64,000 nt of DNA from Perilla frutescens (GCA_026008535.1 BRKX01000011.1:17492001-17556000), one strand, 5' to 3'. Positions 24,232 to 35,513 are shown, numbered from the stretch's first letter. The notes: generated by a model from the letters alone, not told the origin. Numbers and translations: made by a program.

Positions 24232-25339
24232 TGATGTGACCCGGGACTTATGGGACATGACACGGACGAAATATGCGGAAGCTTAGGAACGGAACAACGT
24301 CGGATGCGTAAGGGATCAATACGACTCTAGAGAAAGGACGAAAGACTCGACTAGAAAAGACAAAACTCGAACGAAAATAGAACTTACTAGAATACGTATA
24401 CACGAACTAGGACTCAATGGAGGATTCTTGAATGGCTTCGGTGGTGGCTGGATTGGCGGCGTACGGCGGTGAGGACGGCGGCGATCGTCGGACTTGGTGG
24501 TAGTGGCGGCGGTGAAGGATAGTTGTGGATTGGATAGATCGGTGAATCCGTGTTGTAGCAACTCGAACGCACTCATCTAGCTTCTCCGGATAGCAATTCT
24601 CCCAAGTATTTGAATATACCCTGAAGAACCTAAATAAGACTATTGGTTTGCTAAATCAATAGAATTGTTTAGTGTTATTTTCGATCAACAGAAGATCAGG
24701 AGACAAAAGAGAAATAACTTCTTGAATTCATGCAATTGTCTGACTTTATTGAAACAAATGAACCCCTTATTTATACTAACATAAGGGATGAAATTCTAGA
24801 CCTAAAACATAAAGGAATTCGAAAATATCCAAAAGAAAATCAAAAGGAATCCTACCTTAACTAGAAGTCTTAATTAAGGCAAGATAAGATACCATAAAAT
24901 AAGGAAATAAAATCTAAACTAATCTAGATAAAATCCCATGGATTTGGGCCTTCAATCCATGCCACTTTTGGACCTCCTAACACACGACATGGGCTGGATT
25001 AACTTGGATTAATTTCGGTCCATGTTGTGTACAAATTATTCACCACCTTTGCATGAAAAACAGCAACTTCTCGGATTCCCATGCAAACGCGTAGAACTCT
25101 TCATGCACACGTCCAAATGGCGCGATTCTTCTTCTCACGTCTTCATGCTTCCTTCTTCATCAATGGACAGCATGGTGATCAATCTTGGGCTGATCAGCAT
25201 CTCTTCTTCATGCAACTCGAATTTGCGACGTATAGAAGCTTGTAAATAAACTTGCAACTTCTTTGCTCGCAAACGCGTCACAGGACCTTTGAACTGCAGC
25301 TCCGGATCATCCTCTTCTTTGCCTAACTCGACCTCATCA
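24232..25339 (-). repeat. 3' LTR of the Gypsy element (complete, 1108 bp)
   Basis: It is bounded by TGATGTGACC on the left and CCTCATCA on the right. The part 24943-25339 is nearly identical to 31009-31407. The element's pol stop codon (25135-25137) lies inside it. Confidence 0.85.
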
Positions 25340-28300
25340 TTCCTCTCCTGCTGAAAAGAATTCGTCCTCGAATTCTCGGACTCATCAACATCGAACTCAT
25401 CATCTGCAGAAAAGGGAGATAGATCAGCAACATTGAATGTAGATGAACACTTGTACTCACCGGGTAAATCAATGCGATATGTATTGTCATTGACTCGACT
25501 CAACACGGTGAACGGTCCATCTCCTCTAGGCATCAATTTCGATTTTCTCAAGTTAGGAAAACGGCCAGGACTCAGATGAATCCAAACGCGATCTCTGGGC
25601 TGGAAAATCACTTGTTTGCGCCGTTTGTTCTTTTGAACAGCATTGCGTGCGCCAACGGCCTCGATACGCGCACATATTTTCTCATGCATCTCCTTCACTT
25701 GATCCGCTTTTCTTGTACCTTTAACACTTGTTAGATGCTCAACATGTAAAGGTAAAAGATCAGTAGGCGTTAGCGAATTAAAACCATAAACAACCTCGAA
25801 TGGGGACATATTAGTAGATGAATGCACAACTCGATTGTAAGAAAATTCAGCATATGGAAAACAATCTTCCCATGATTTCAAGTCGTTTTTAACTAAAGCA
25901 CGCAGCAAAGTACCTAAAGTGCGATTAACTACTTCAGTTTGTCCATCAGTTTGTGGATGACATGCAGTAGAAAATAACAACTTGATACCTAGCTTACCCC
26001 AAAGTACACGCCAGAAGTGTGCTAAAAACTTAGAATCCCTATCACTAACAATAGTTCTAGGTATTCCATATAAACGCACAACATGAATAAAGAACAAATT
26101 GACAATGTGTACAGCATCATCGGTTTTCCTACATGCAATGAAATGAGACATCTTGGAAAATCTATCAACTACAACAAAGATGGAATCTCGACCAGACCTA
26201 GACCGTGGTAATCCTAATATGAAATTCATAGATAAATCAATCCACGGAGAAGACGAGGCTGGTAGAGGAGTGTATAAACCGAATGGGTGTGATGTAGATT
26301 TCAATCTCCTACATGTGATACACCTACTACACACATTCTCAACATCATGCTTCATACGTGGCCAAAAGAAATGCTCATACAACAAGTTTAATGTCTTAGA
26401 CACACCAAAGTGACCCATTAAACCTCCCGCATGCGATTCTAGAACTAACAACTCACGCATAGAAGACTTAGGAATGCATAACTGCGAACCCTCGAAACAG
26501 AATCCCTCATGCATGAAATACCCATCAAAAGACCGAGACTTTGAGCAAAAAGACATATAAATCGGCGCAAAGAAATCATCACACGAATACAAGTCCTTAA
26601 TTGCATCAAATCCTAACATCTTAGCATGCATTAGGTTCAAGAGAACGTACCTTCTCGACAATGCATCAGCAACAACATTTTCGGCGCCCTTTTTGTACTT
26701 GATGACGTACGGAAAGGACTCGATAAACTCTACCCATCGTGCATGTCGCTTGTTCAGATTTTGTTGGCCTTTCAAATGCTTCAAACTCTCGTGATCCATG
26801 TGAATCACGAACTCTTTAGGCCATAGGTAGTGCTGCCACATCTCTAAAGCTCTCTTGAGTGCGTACAACTCCTTGTCATAAGTGGAATAATGAAGAGCTG
26901 CATCATAGAGCTTTTCACTGAAATAGGCGACTGGACGCCGTTCCTGCATCAAAACAGCACCAATCCCTTTGCCCGAGGCATCACATTCAATCTCAAAAGT
27001 TTTATTAAAGTCCGGAAGAGCAAGAACAGGTGCATTACATAAACATGATTTCAAAGTGTTAAACGCATGCTCTTGAACAAGATCCCTTTCAAACTTTCGA
27101 TCTTTCTTACTTAACTCAGTAAGCGGTGCAGCTATGCTGGAAAAATCACGCACAAAGCGACGATAAAAGCCAGCAAGGCCATGGAAAGACCGCACATCAC
27201 TCGCAGACTTAAGAGTGGGCCATTCCTCAATCGCTTTGATTTTGGAACGGTCTACTTCTATACCACGTATACTCACAACGAAGCCTAGAAAAATGACTTC
27301 ACTCATGCAAAAAGAACACTTAGACAAGTTACCATACAATTTCGACTCCCTAAGTAACTCAAAAATGTGTCTAAGGTGCTGCATATGTGTATGTGTCGTG
27401 TCACTGTAAATCAGAATGTCATCGAAATACACAACATACTTTCCAATCACTTCACGCAAAACATGATTCATCAAACGCATAAATGTACTTGGTGCATTAG
27501 TGAGACCAAAAGGCATAACAAGCCATTCATATAAACCATGCTTTGTTTTAAATGCAGTTTTCCATTCATCACCTTCTTGCATACGTACTTGAAAATAACC
27601 AGAACGCAAATCAATTTTAGAAAAGACACGTGAACCAGACAATTCATCAAGCATATCATCAAATCTAGGGATGGGAAAACGACACTTTACCGTGATTTTG
27701 TTGATTGCTCTACAATCCATGCACATACGCCATTCGTTGTTCTTCTTTGGCACTAAGATCACTGGAACGGCGCACGGGCTCAAACTCTCACGGATTTGCT
27801 TCTTCTCCAACAGCTCTTTAACTTGCCTATCTATCTCCTTAGTCTCGTCGGAAGACGTCCTATAGGCTGGTCGGTTGGGTAGCACGGCTCTGGGGACGAA
27901 ATCGATCTGATGCTCGATTCCTTGCACTGGTGGAAGTCCTCCGGGTATCTCTTCAAGAAAAACATCCTTGAACTCGTCAAGTAAGGGTTGCACATCACTA
28001 GGCAAACAATCATTAGTAGCACTGCTCTTAAATGTGAGTAGGACAAGGGGCATACCTGCTTTAACGGCTTTCTGAACTCCTTTCACTGAAATAAACAAGC
28101 TCTTCATGTGTGGCTTGTTTGAACTCGATTCCTTCTTCTTTTCCACAGCTAAGGAGTCCGGATGAGGTGGTTTGGAAGGTGAAGTGGCGACGGCAAGGGG
28201 CTGTCCGGGGGCTGAGGTTTCGGCCGTGGCCTTCGGGGCCCGTTTTGCGGCTGCTTGCTTCGCCTTTTCCTCTTTGAACCTCTCTTGCATGCGTTGCTGA

Positions 28301-28464
28301 TCCATAGCAACATCTTTAGGTGTTAATGGCCTCAATGTGCTGATTCGGCCATGTAAGTCGACGGTGTAGGTGTTCAAACGTCCATCGTGGACAACACGTC
28401 GATCATACTGCCAAGGTCTGCCTAACAACAAGTGTGCCGCATCCATAGGGATAATGTCGCACAA
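25135..28464 (-). CDS. Gypsy pol: reverse transcriptase, RNase H and integrase
   Basis: An open stretch of 1109 codons. With residue 1 at 28464, the order is the end of the protease region (LLGRPWQYDRR, 13-23), RT (190-400, catalytic VVYFDDILIYS with FDD at 347-349), RNase H (490-605, ECDASGKGIGAVL, KELYAL, DHESLKHL, VADALSRR) and integrase. The integrase has a zinc finger (H678, H685, C715, C718), a catalytic D743-D808-E844 triad, and a GPF-type C-terminal part (GDGPFTVLSRVNDNTYRIDLPGEY). The tail PVTRLRAKKLQ lies in the 3' LTR. These enzymes copy the element's RNA into DNA and insert it. All catalytic motifs looked for are present. Codon 1 is a TTG in the middle of the longer gag-pol frame, so this is the open remainder, not a separate gene. 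Expression as a full polyprotein is blocked by upstream stops. Confidence 0.93.
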   Translation of the reverse strand: MCDIIPMDAAHLLLGRPWQYDRRVVHDGRLNTYTVDLHGRISTLRPLTPKDVAMDQQRMQERFKEEKAKQAAAKRAPKATAETSAPGQPLAVATSPSKPPHPDSLAVEKKKESSSNKPHMKSLFISVKGVQKAVKAGMPLVLLTFKSSATNDCLPSDVQPLLDEFKDVFLEEIPGGLPPVQGIEHQIDFVPRAVLPNRPAYRTSSDETKEIDRQVKELLEKKQIRESLSPCAVPVILVPKKNNEWRMCMDCRAINKITVKCRFPIPRFDDMLDELSGSRVFSKIDLRSGYFQVRMQEGDEWKTAFKTKHGLYEWLVMPFGLTNAPSTFMRLMNHVLREVIGKYVVYFDDILIYSDTTHTHMQHLRHIFELLRESKLYGNLSKCSFCMSEVIFLGFVVSIRGIEVDRSKIKAIEEWPTLKSASDVRSFHGLAGFYRRFVRDFSSIAAPLTELSKKDRKFERDLVQEHAFNTLKSCLCNAPVLALPDFNKTFEIECDASGKGIGAVLMQERRPVAYFSEKLYDAALHYSTYDKELYALKRALEMWQHYLWPKEFVIHMDHESLKHLKGQQNLNKRHARWVEFIESFPYVIKYKKGAENVVADALSRRYVLLNLMHAKMLGFDAIKDLYSCDDFFAPIYMSFCSKSRSFDGYFMHEGFCFEGSQLCIPKSSMRELLVLESHAGGLMGHFGVSKTLNLLYEHFFWPRMKHDVENVCSRCITCRRLKSTSHPFGLYTPLPASSSPWIDLSMNFILGLPRSRSGRDSIFVVVDRFSKMSHFIACRKTDDAVHIVNLFFIHVVRLYGIPRTIVSDRDSKFLAHFWRVLWGKLGIKLLFSTACHPQTDGQTEVVNRTLGTLLRALVKNDLKSWEDCFPYAEFSYNRVVHSSTNMSPFEVVYGFNSLTPTDLLPLHVEHLTSVKGTRKADQVKEMHEKICARIEAVGARNAVQKNKRRKQVIFQPRDRVWIHLSPGRFPNLRKSKLMPRGDGPFTVLSRVNDNTYRIDLPGEYKCSSTFNVADLSPFSADDEFDVDESENSRTNSFQQERNDEVELGKEEDDPELQFKGPVTRLRAKKLQVYLQASIRRKFELHEEEMLISPRLITMLSIDEEGSMKT

Positions 28465-30312
28465 AACAGTGTCAGAAAACTTATGGATTGAGAATGAGAC
28501 ACTTACCTAATCAACCACGCGTATCTCGCCTCGATCTGTAAGCCACTGCAATCTGTAAGGCTTTGCATGTTGTTGAACGGGTAGACCAAGCTTTTCCACT
28601 GCATATTGACTGATGGCATTTATCACACTATCACTGTCAATTATCATAGAACACGTGTGATCTTGGATCACTACACGGGTGTAGAAGATGCTCTCCCGTT
28701 GGTGTTCTTGTTCGTCTCCTCGAATGATGCTCAAACTCCGGATTGTGACCAAACTGACTTTTTGAGCTTCCGGATCGACTTGATCATGAGATGCATCATT
28801 CTCGACTTCTTTCTCTAGTGTGGCGTCATCCATTGGATCCTTTTCATCCTCACTGGTTGATTCAACTTCATTGGATTCCGTTAAGTATAGAACTCACCGG
28901 TTCGGACATTGAGCTTGGAAATGGCCCCAACCTTGACATTTGTGACATTGAATGTCACGAGCTCGATTAGGGGCTGCACTAGGGGGTGTCACACCTTGGG
29001 TTGGCCGAGTAGGGTTCGGCCGAGGCTAAGTGGATGGCGTAGACTCGGGTCTACAGCTGGATTGCGGTGTAGAACGGTCTAAACGCCGTTCGGGTGGTCC
29101 GGATGGACCTCTGGGTCGTGTAGAATCAGTAGAATGGGTAGAAAGTGATGTGGAAGGTGTACCTTTATTCCAAGAGGGATGTGTAGGGGCTGAATTGGAG
29201 TGGGATCGATGGCGACCCTCTCTCAGCTGCCTTTCCACAATCGATGCGTACTGCACCATTCTTTCTACACTGGTAAAGTCTCTGAGCTCGACTTCACATG
29301 CAATATCGGGGTTCATACCTTCAATGTACCAAATGATGGTAGCATTTAAGGTCTCCTGCTTCCTGACTCTGTTCAAAAAGGTCTTCAACTCCTTGTGGTA
29401 TTCTTCAATCGATCTAGTACCTTGCTTGACCCGGTTGAGCTTCTTCTCAAGCTCTCTCTCATAGTGCATGGGAATGAAACGCCCGCGCATGAATCCTTTC
29501 ATTTCTTTCCCATTGTCGATTGGTGGATTATGGTTTCTGTGCCTTCTCTCTTGTTGCATTTCCCACCATGAGGTTGCGTAGCCTCTAAACTCTAAGCATG
29601 CGAGTTGCACCTTCTTTTGCTCTGAAAAGTTGTAGCATGCAAAGATCTTCTCTACCTTACGTTCCCAATCTACGTAGACATCGGGTTCGTGAAGGCCTTC
29701 AAACTCGGGTGTGCTCGTCTTGATGTTGTTCAGCCTACCATCATCATCATCATGATAGTTCGCACGCCTATGGGGACCTCGGGGTCGTCTATGGCGTCCT
29801 CTTTGCCCTTGTGGTGTGTGATCAGCTTTATAACCACTGGCTGCATAGGAATCGTATCCATAGTCATAGTCTTCTTTAAAGGCGGGCTCACGGGGCGGCC
29901 TTTAAATATCTTGCTGAGCAGACGGCGGCCTGTTGACGGTTCTCTGCGGCTGGTGTCGGCCATGTGCCTCGATTTGAGGCTCGGGTTGCCTCTCTGTATT
30001 ATCTTGAGGCTCAGGTTGCCTCGTGGCTTCATCTTGAGGCTCGGGATGCCTCTCGGGTTCTCCTTAGACCGTTTGAGATGCGTTCGACTGGGTTCTGAGT
30101 CTTGCAAGCTCCTCTTGCAACTCAGCTACTTGGTTGCCAAGTTCGTCCCTCAGTAGATGATTCTGTCGCTCAAAGTGATTGACTAGAGCTTCATATTGGT
30201 ACTTGGCATCCTAGGGCGGCTCGAACGAGTAGGACTGCTTGCCTGGTGTATTTGGCGATCTAGGCTCCTTAAGAGGTGGAGTAGACGCCTCTTTGTTGGT
30301 TCCTTTCTTCAT
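28465..30312 (-). pseudogene. Gypsy gag and protease region with premature stops
   Basis: The frame that contains pol can be followed upstream to an ATG at 30312 (MKKGTNKEAS). It encodes a retrotransposon gag core (LEFRGYATSWWEMQQERR, about 29560-29610; YHKELKTFLNRV), a CCHC zinc knuckle (CHKCQGWGHFQAQC, about 28905-28947) and an aspartic protease start. Six in-frame stops interrupt it: near 30211, 30064, 29902, 29026, 28894 and 28507. Each can be explained by a single C-to-T change of a CAG, CAA or CGA codon. The protease active-site loop reads DSDS instead of the usual Asp-Ser/Thr-Gly, so the enzyme would be inactive. No frameshift is needed anywhere. Confidence 0.85.
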
Positions 30313-31008
30313 TGTACCTGTAAAACGAACAAACGTGAAGAAAAAGCAAAGTAGAACCTCACAATTCCTCACAAACGCTCGTGTATGTCACTCTTGATTT
30401 TTCCACTCATGTATGTCTCTCAATTTGTGTGGTGCACGTGTGGAGTGACTTTGGGGGTGGGTGGATCGAAAATTAGCAGCTTCTCTTGACTAGCTCCTCT
30501 GGGTCTTCTTCAAGCTCCAACGGATAGAATCAAGCCGGAAGGTTGCTAAGAGTAGAAGTAGGCGTGTGAGATGAGTATTTTATCTAGATGGTGTATGTGG
30601 ACCACGGGTGTATGGTGTACGGGTGTATGGGTGTATGGACTATGTAGTGTATAAGGTGAACCGGGTGTATGTGTGTATAGGATGGAATTTTCGAACCCTA
30701 GATGGTGTATGGATCGAAAATTGAATGGATAAGTGTAGGAGATCTTGAATAGATATGGATGAGGATGGAAGAAATCTAAACAAGGTAGGAAATCTAATAG
30801 ATAAGAAAGAGACTTTTGGATGTGTTTGACCAATGTGAACACAATCTAAGAATCCCTAAATATATGGAAACAAATCTAAAAACAAGGAATTAAAATCAAA
30901 ATCACAAGAACCAATCTGATTTTCATTTTTTTTATCGACAACTTTTTTTTTTGAATTGCCGAAGCCTTTTCTTGTTTTTTTTTCCTCAATGAACAATGCA
31001 ATGCAAGG
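30313..31008 (-). repeat. Atypical leader of the Gypsy element, with GGGTGTATG minisatellite
   Basis: This lies between gag and the surviving part of the 5' LTR. It should contain the rest of the LTR, the primer-binding site and the leader, but shows no similarity to 24232-24942 and no recognisable tRNA-complementary primer site. A short irregular minisatellite of GGGTGTATG-like words lies at about 30585-30690. Confidence 0.5.
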
Positions 31009-31407
31009 ATTTGGGCCTTCAATCCACGTCACTTTTGGACCTCCTAACACACGACATGGGCTGGATTAACTTGGATTAATTTCGGTCCATGTTGTGTACA
31101 AATTATTCACCACCTTTGCATGAAAAACAGCAACTTCTCGGATTCTCATGCAAACGCGTAGAACTCTTCATGCACACGTCCAAATGGCGCGATTCTTCTT
31201 CTCACGTCTTCATGCTTCCTTCTTCATCAATGGACAGCATGGTGATCAATCTTGGGCTGCTCGACATCTCTTCTTCATGCAACTCGAATTTGCGACGTAT
31301 AGAAGCTTGTAAATAAGCTTGCAACTTCTTTGCTCGCAAACGCGTCATAGGACCTTTGAACTTGCAGCTCCGGATCATCCTCTTCTTTGCCTAGCTCGAC
31401 CTCATCA
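31009..31407 (-). repeat. 5' LTR remnant of the Gypsy element
   Basis: Nearly identical to 24943-25339, beginning at GGATTTGGGCCTTCAATCCA and ending CCTCATCA. It covers only the outer part of the LTR; the inner 700 bases have been lost or replaced. Confidence 0.85.
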
Positions 31408-31412
31408 TAATG

Positions 31413-32119
31413 TGTGCGCGCAATGCAACGCTAAAAAAAGGATAGAAAATACTTTTGTTAGCATAATGAAGCAAATATGTAAATTAACCACAAGAAGTGC
31501 TATTTTATTCGCATTTTTCATGGTCTCTTGAAAAGGAAGGATGATACAACAAATATACTCAAAACTAAATAAACTCCAAAAAAATGAGAGATGATAAAAC
31601 AAATGCACACTAGTAAACTAAACAAAATAGATCATGATGGAGACCATGGATGCGACCATTCTCTGGTCAACTAATGCTGCCACGGCGGCCACTTGGTCAT
31701 GAAACGGAGAAAGAGGTGGTACTCCATGCGACCATTTTTTTTCCCAAAAAATATATCTACTTCTATTATAAAAGAGCCATGTTTTACAAATTTTGATTTA
31801 TCAATTATATCCCTATTATATTTTTAATTTAAGGGTAATAATGTAATGTAATACGATATAATATATATATATATATATATTAGAGATATAATATTTTTTT
31901 TCAAAGGTAATAATGTATATTATATATATATATATATATATATTATATTTGTGCGTGCATCAATTTATATGTTATAAGGTTATAGATTTCCACTTTCCTT
32001 ACTATAAAATTCAACTCAGACAATTTATATATATGTATGTATGGAATTAAATCTTCAATTTCACTTCTCAAAATTCAAATTATGTACAATCATTACAAAA
32101 AAAAAAAATTCTTCTTCTT

Positions 32120-32150
<31 letters not shown>

Positions 32151-32703
32151 ATTACAAAAAATATAAATAAAGAACAAAAAATTATAACAAATCGTATATT
32201 TTCCCTTTCCTTTTCATTTAGTATTTTTTCTTTTTAAAATCAATATCTATTTTTCCTCAACATTTTCTTTCTACTTAATTTTGTCCCTCTACATTTTTCT
32301 TTATATTTTTAAATAAAACATCATAATCCATTTTCATAAAGTAATTTATATGCATGAATCAATAATTAAAAAAAATATCGTAGAAGTTGATCTTGTTATA
32401 AATCATTACAATTCCTGCTAATCTGCATAATCTAATACATTATATTATTATATTAGTATTACAATTCTAATTAATCAATATAATACATTATATAATCCAT
32501 ATTATATGTAATAATGTAATCCAATATACTATATAATTATATTATAATTATTTATGTACTATTAGTTTTCATCTATTAATTTCCAACGAAAAACTCTTCC
32601 CAAAAAAAGTAGCATATTCATATTTCCCTACAAATTAACATCATGCAAGCAATTGATTGGTTCAAGTAAATATAAACTATTTTTTTACACACACACACAC
32701 ATA
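31413..32703. other. Intergenic, AT-rich with microsatellites
   Basis: No gene seen. AT runs lie at about 31860-31880 and 31920-31943, a (CTT)n tract at about 32110-32149 and a short (CA)n at about 32688-32700. Confidence 0.55.
32110..32149. repeat. (CTT)n microsatellite
   Basis: About 13 copies of CTT. Confidence 0.9.
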
Positions 32704-33221
32704 TGTTGGAAAATAGGATTTAATAAAGTGAGTTTTGACTCATTTTATCCGATTTTTCATGACCGGGATATTTAATTTTGGAGGAATTAAATACCGTACG
32801 ATTGTTCTATGTCGTGAGTAGATAATCGTAGTATTTTTATTTGCTCAAATCCGATTTTCGGTGAGTGAGAAATAAATGGTTGAAGTTGGTCACACGATTG
32901 GGCATTTATGGTGTGTGGGATAATGTGTTTAAGACACATTAAATAATCCCACATTGATTTCTTAATCAAGTTAAGAAGTGTATTTAAGTGTATTAACACT
33001 TAAGTGAAGTAATTAAGTGCACAAGGATGTGGGCCATGAGCCCACACGCGCACACACGCGGGCGCCCGCCTGTGCCCGAGCCCGTGCCCGTGCGCGTCTC
33101 GACTCGACTCGACTCGGGATCGTGTGTGGCACATGGTGCTGGATGTCCAGCTTGAAGGGTGTAACTCCCATGAGTTAAGAGCCTTCAATACCTGGAGCTG
33201 GTGGAGCCATCTGCAGAAGGT

Positions 33222-33800
33222 ACCAGGTTTGAATGCCCTCAAACCCTAGCTGTCCCCTGCAGTGGAGATGTGCCTATAAATAGGACATCCTGCATGGATC
33301 CAAATGCTACACAACTGCCAAACCGTGAGCACTAGCCGGGGCGTCCAAGGGGGTTACAACACCAGGTTTGAATGCCCTCAAACCCTAGCTGTCCTCTGCA
33401 GTGGAGATGTGCCTATAAATAGGACATCCTGCATGGATCCAAATGCTACACAACTGCCAAACCGTGAGCACTAGCCGGGGCGTCCAAGGGGGTTACAACA
33501 CCAGGTTTGAATGCCCTCAAACCCTAGCTGTCCTCTGCAGTGGAGATGTGCCTATAAATAGGACATCCTGCATGGATCCAAATGCTACACAACCGCCAAA
33601 CCGTGAGCACTAGCCGGGGCGTATTTATCTTGCGGAGAGAGGTCCCCTCGACTCGGCTTGCTGTCCCCTGCAGTGGAGATGTGCCTATAAATAGGACATC
33701 CTGCATGGATCCAAATGCTACACAACCGCCAAACCGTGAGCACTAGCCGGGGCGTATTTATCTTGCGGAGAGAGGTCCCCTCGACTCGGCTTGCCGGAAT
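33222..33800 (+). repeat. Tandem duplication inside the solo LTR, four promoter modules
   Basis: A 139-bp unit starting ACCAGGTTTGAATGCCCTCA is repeated at 33222, 33361 and 33500. A second overlapping duplication of 133 bp (starting CTGTCC(C/T)CTGCAG at 33528 and 33661) carries the TATTTATCTTGCGGAGAGAG downstream part. The different unit lengths point to at least two separate duplication steps. Confidence 0.92.
33275..33693 (+). promoter_or_regulatory. Four tandem LTR TATA boxes
   Basis: TATAAATA occurs at 33275, 33414, 33553 and 33686, each time in the context GTGCCTATAAATAGGACATC. One copy is present in the related LTR at about 46220-46230 (reverse strand). That it is a core promoter is inferred from its position in the LTR. 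Confidence 0.7.
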
Positions 33801-35226
33801 CTGCACATTGGTTCCAGTCTATTTGCTTTGTTTAATTTCAGTTTATATTGTAATTGTTATTCTTCTACTCCTTCTACCTTCTTGTACTTCAGTTGTAATT
33901 CCAGTGAAGTATAATACAACACAACAATATATATATATTGTATAAATTTTGAAATCTTTTGATGCGTTGTTAGTGTATAAATGAAATGTAGTTATTGATG
34001 TGTGTCCAAATATTAATTAATATTATTTTCAAACACTTCCAAATAATTAATATTAATAATATTACAACTTAAATTGAGCAGACAAAGTTAATAAAGAAAG
34101 AAATAAGGGTTTATATATAGACGTCGCCACTGTTTATCAATTCTCATTTTTGTTTTTGTATTTCATATTGAAAACTAATACTACATACCTAAGGATTAAT
34201 ATACAGTAATAAAATAAATTATATTATATTGTAACCTTTTGAGAAAAAATTTAAGTCATTATATTTTTTTATAAACATTATATATTATATTACATCATAC
34301 AAGATAATTACTCGAGCAAATAAAGTTATATGAGGTTTAAAACAATTTATATAATATTCAAAAGTCCATTCCTCAAAGAGGTTGCTCGAGAAGTTTTGGT
34401 CAAATTACGAGCCCGATAAGGTGTTCAAGAGCTCAATTGAAGAACTGTAGATGAAGAGAAGCCAACTAGATTGCAAAAGAGTGAAACTTTACTGGTGAAG
34501 TAAGTCTACTAATGAAGTAGTTGATTGGTGAATCAAGTTGACCAATAGAGCCAGTTGACTGAAGAGAGACTGTTAGTCAAAAGTTGAAGAAAGCCAATTT
34601 GAAGAGAGACCATCAGTCGAGAATTAAAGTGGTGTAAGTGTTGAAGCCAACTAGGATCGACTAATTACAAGGAGGAAGCCAGTGGAGCTAGCCTCAGAGC
34701 CGTTTTGAAGAGTTGAAGAATCTTGCATGAAAATGGCTAAACATGCAGGAGATACTTTTCAAGGTCAAACTAAGAAGTTGCAAAAAATGAAAAAAAAGAC
34801 GAGACAAAGCCAACTAATAACAATGACTGATCTTCTACAACAAACAAGCAAATCCAACAATCATTTGTGACCAAGGCGAGAAAATTTCGATTTTGGTCCC
34901 ATAGGACATGGCCTAGTCCGATTTTGGTCCCAACCCTATCACATTTGGTCCTATTTCAGAAATTGTTATTAAATCTGGTCCCATAGGACTTGGATTATCA
35001 ATTTTGGTTCCACAATTTAGACGGAAAAAATAAATGGGATAACAGCCGCTAGTTTTGGGACCAAAATCGATAATTTGGTACCAAAAGTGAAATTTTCAGC
35101 GAAATATAGATCCTAAAATGTAATCAGCTATGAATGATTTTTGAGCCGAAAAATTGATCAAATGTTAGATTTGTAAATTGGGGGTACTTTTTATTATTAT
35201 TTTTTAATTGGGTTATTTAAAAAAAA

Positions 35227-35445
35227 TACTACAATAAAAACGCGATTTAACAACGGATTATAAACTACAATAAAAACGCGATTTAACGACGGATTATAAT
35301 TCGTTTTAAAATACAGACACATTAACAACGAATTAAGATTAAGATATTTAATGATAAATCTTTTTATCTCAAACTTAACAAAGAACACACGTTGTATTTT
35401 AATTTTAATTTTTTATTTTTTTATGTTAACGACACAATAACGACA

Positions 35446-35513
<68 letters not shown>

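Larger units (their letters stand above)
24232..31407 (-). mobile_element. Ty3/Gypsy (chromovirus-like) retrotransposon, TSD TAATG
   Basis: The outer ends read TGATG at 24232 and CATCA at 31403-31407, with the exact 5-bp duplication TAATG outside them (24227-24231 and 31408-31412). The element is read leftwards: 5' LTR remnant on the right, gag, protease, reverse transcriptase, RNase H, integrase, then the 3' LTR on the left. Gag and pol share one frame. The pol frame runs about 200 bases into the 3' LTR, an arrangement described for CRM-type chromoviruses, which I therefore suspect but cannot prove. The 5' LTR is incomplete: only its outer 399 bases match the other LTR. Confidence 0.92.
32704..33926 (+). 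mobile_element. Solo LTR of a Copia element (same family as 45860-52322)
   Basis: It starts TGTTGGAAAATAGG and ends ATACAACACAACA, exactly the termini of the LTRs at 45860-47181 and 51241-52322, which lie in the opposite orientation. It shares the internal landmarks TTAAGTGAAGTAATTAAGTG and GTGGGCCATGAGCCCACACG. No internal coding region follows, so it is a solo LTR left by recombination between two LTRs. The flanks (ACATA and ATATA) are compatible with a degraded TSD but lie in simple sequence. It is enlarged by tandem copies of its promoter. Confidence 0.85.

Noticed and set aside
24316..24576. 86-residue frame on the minus strand in the Gypsy LTR
   Set aside because: Low-complexity Pro/Thr sequence inside the LTR, not present in the matching part of the other LTR; no sign of a real gene.
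28977..30156. Plus-strand frames at 29030-29464 and 29689-30156
   Set aside because: They are antisense to the gag frame, which is supported by the gag core and CCHC knuckle.
33000..33806. Short frames in the solo LTR (for example 33524-33806 minus)
   Set aside because: Created by the tandem promoter duplication; no conserved domain.
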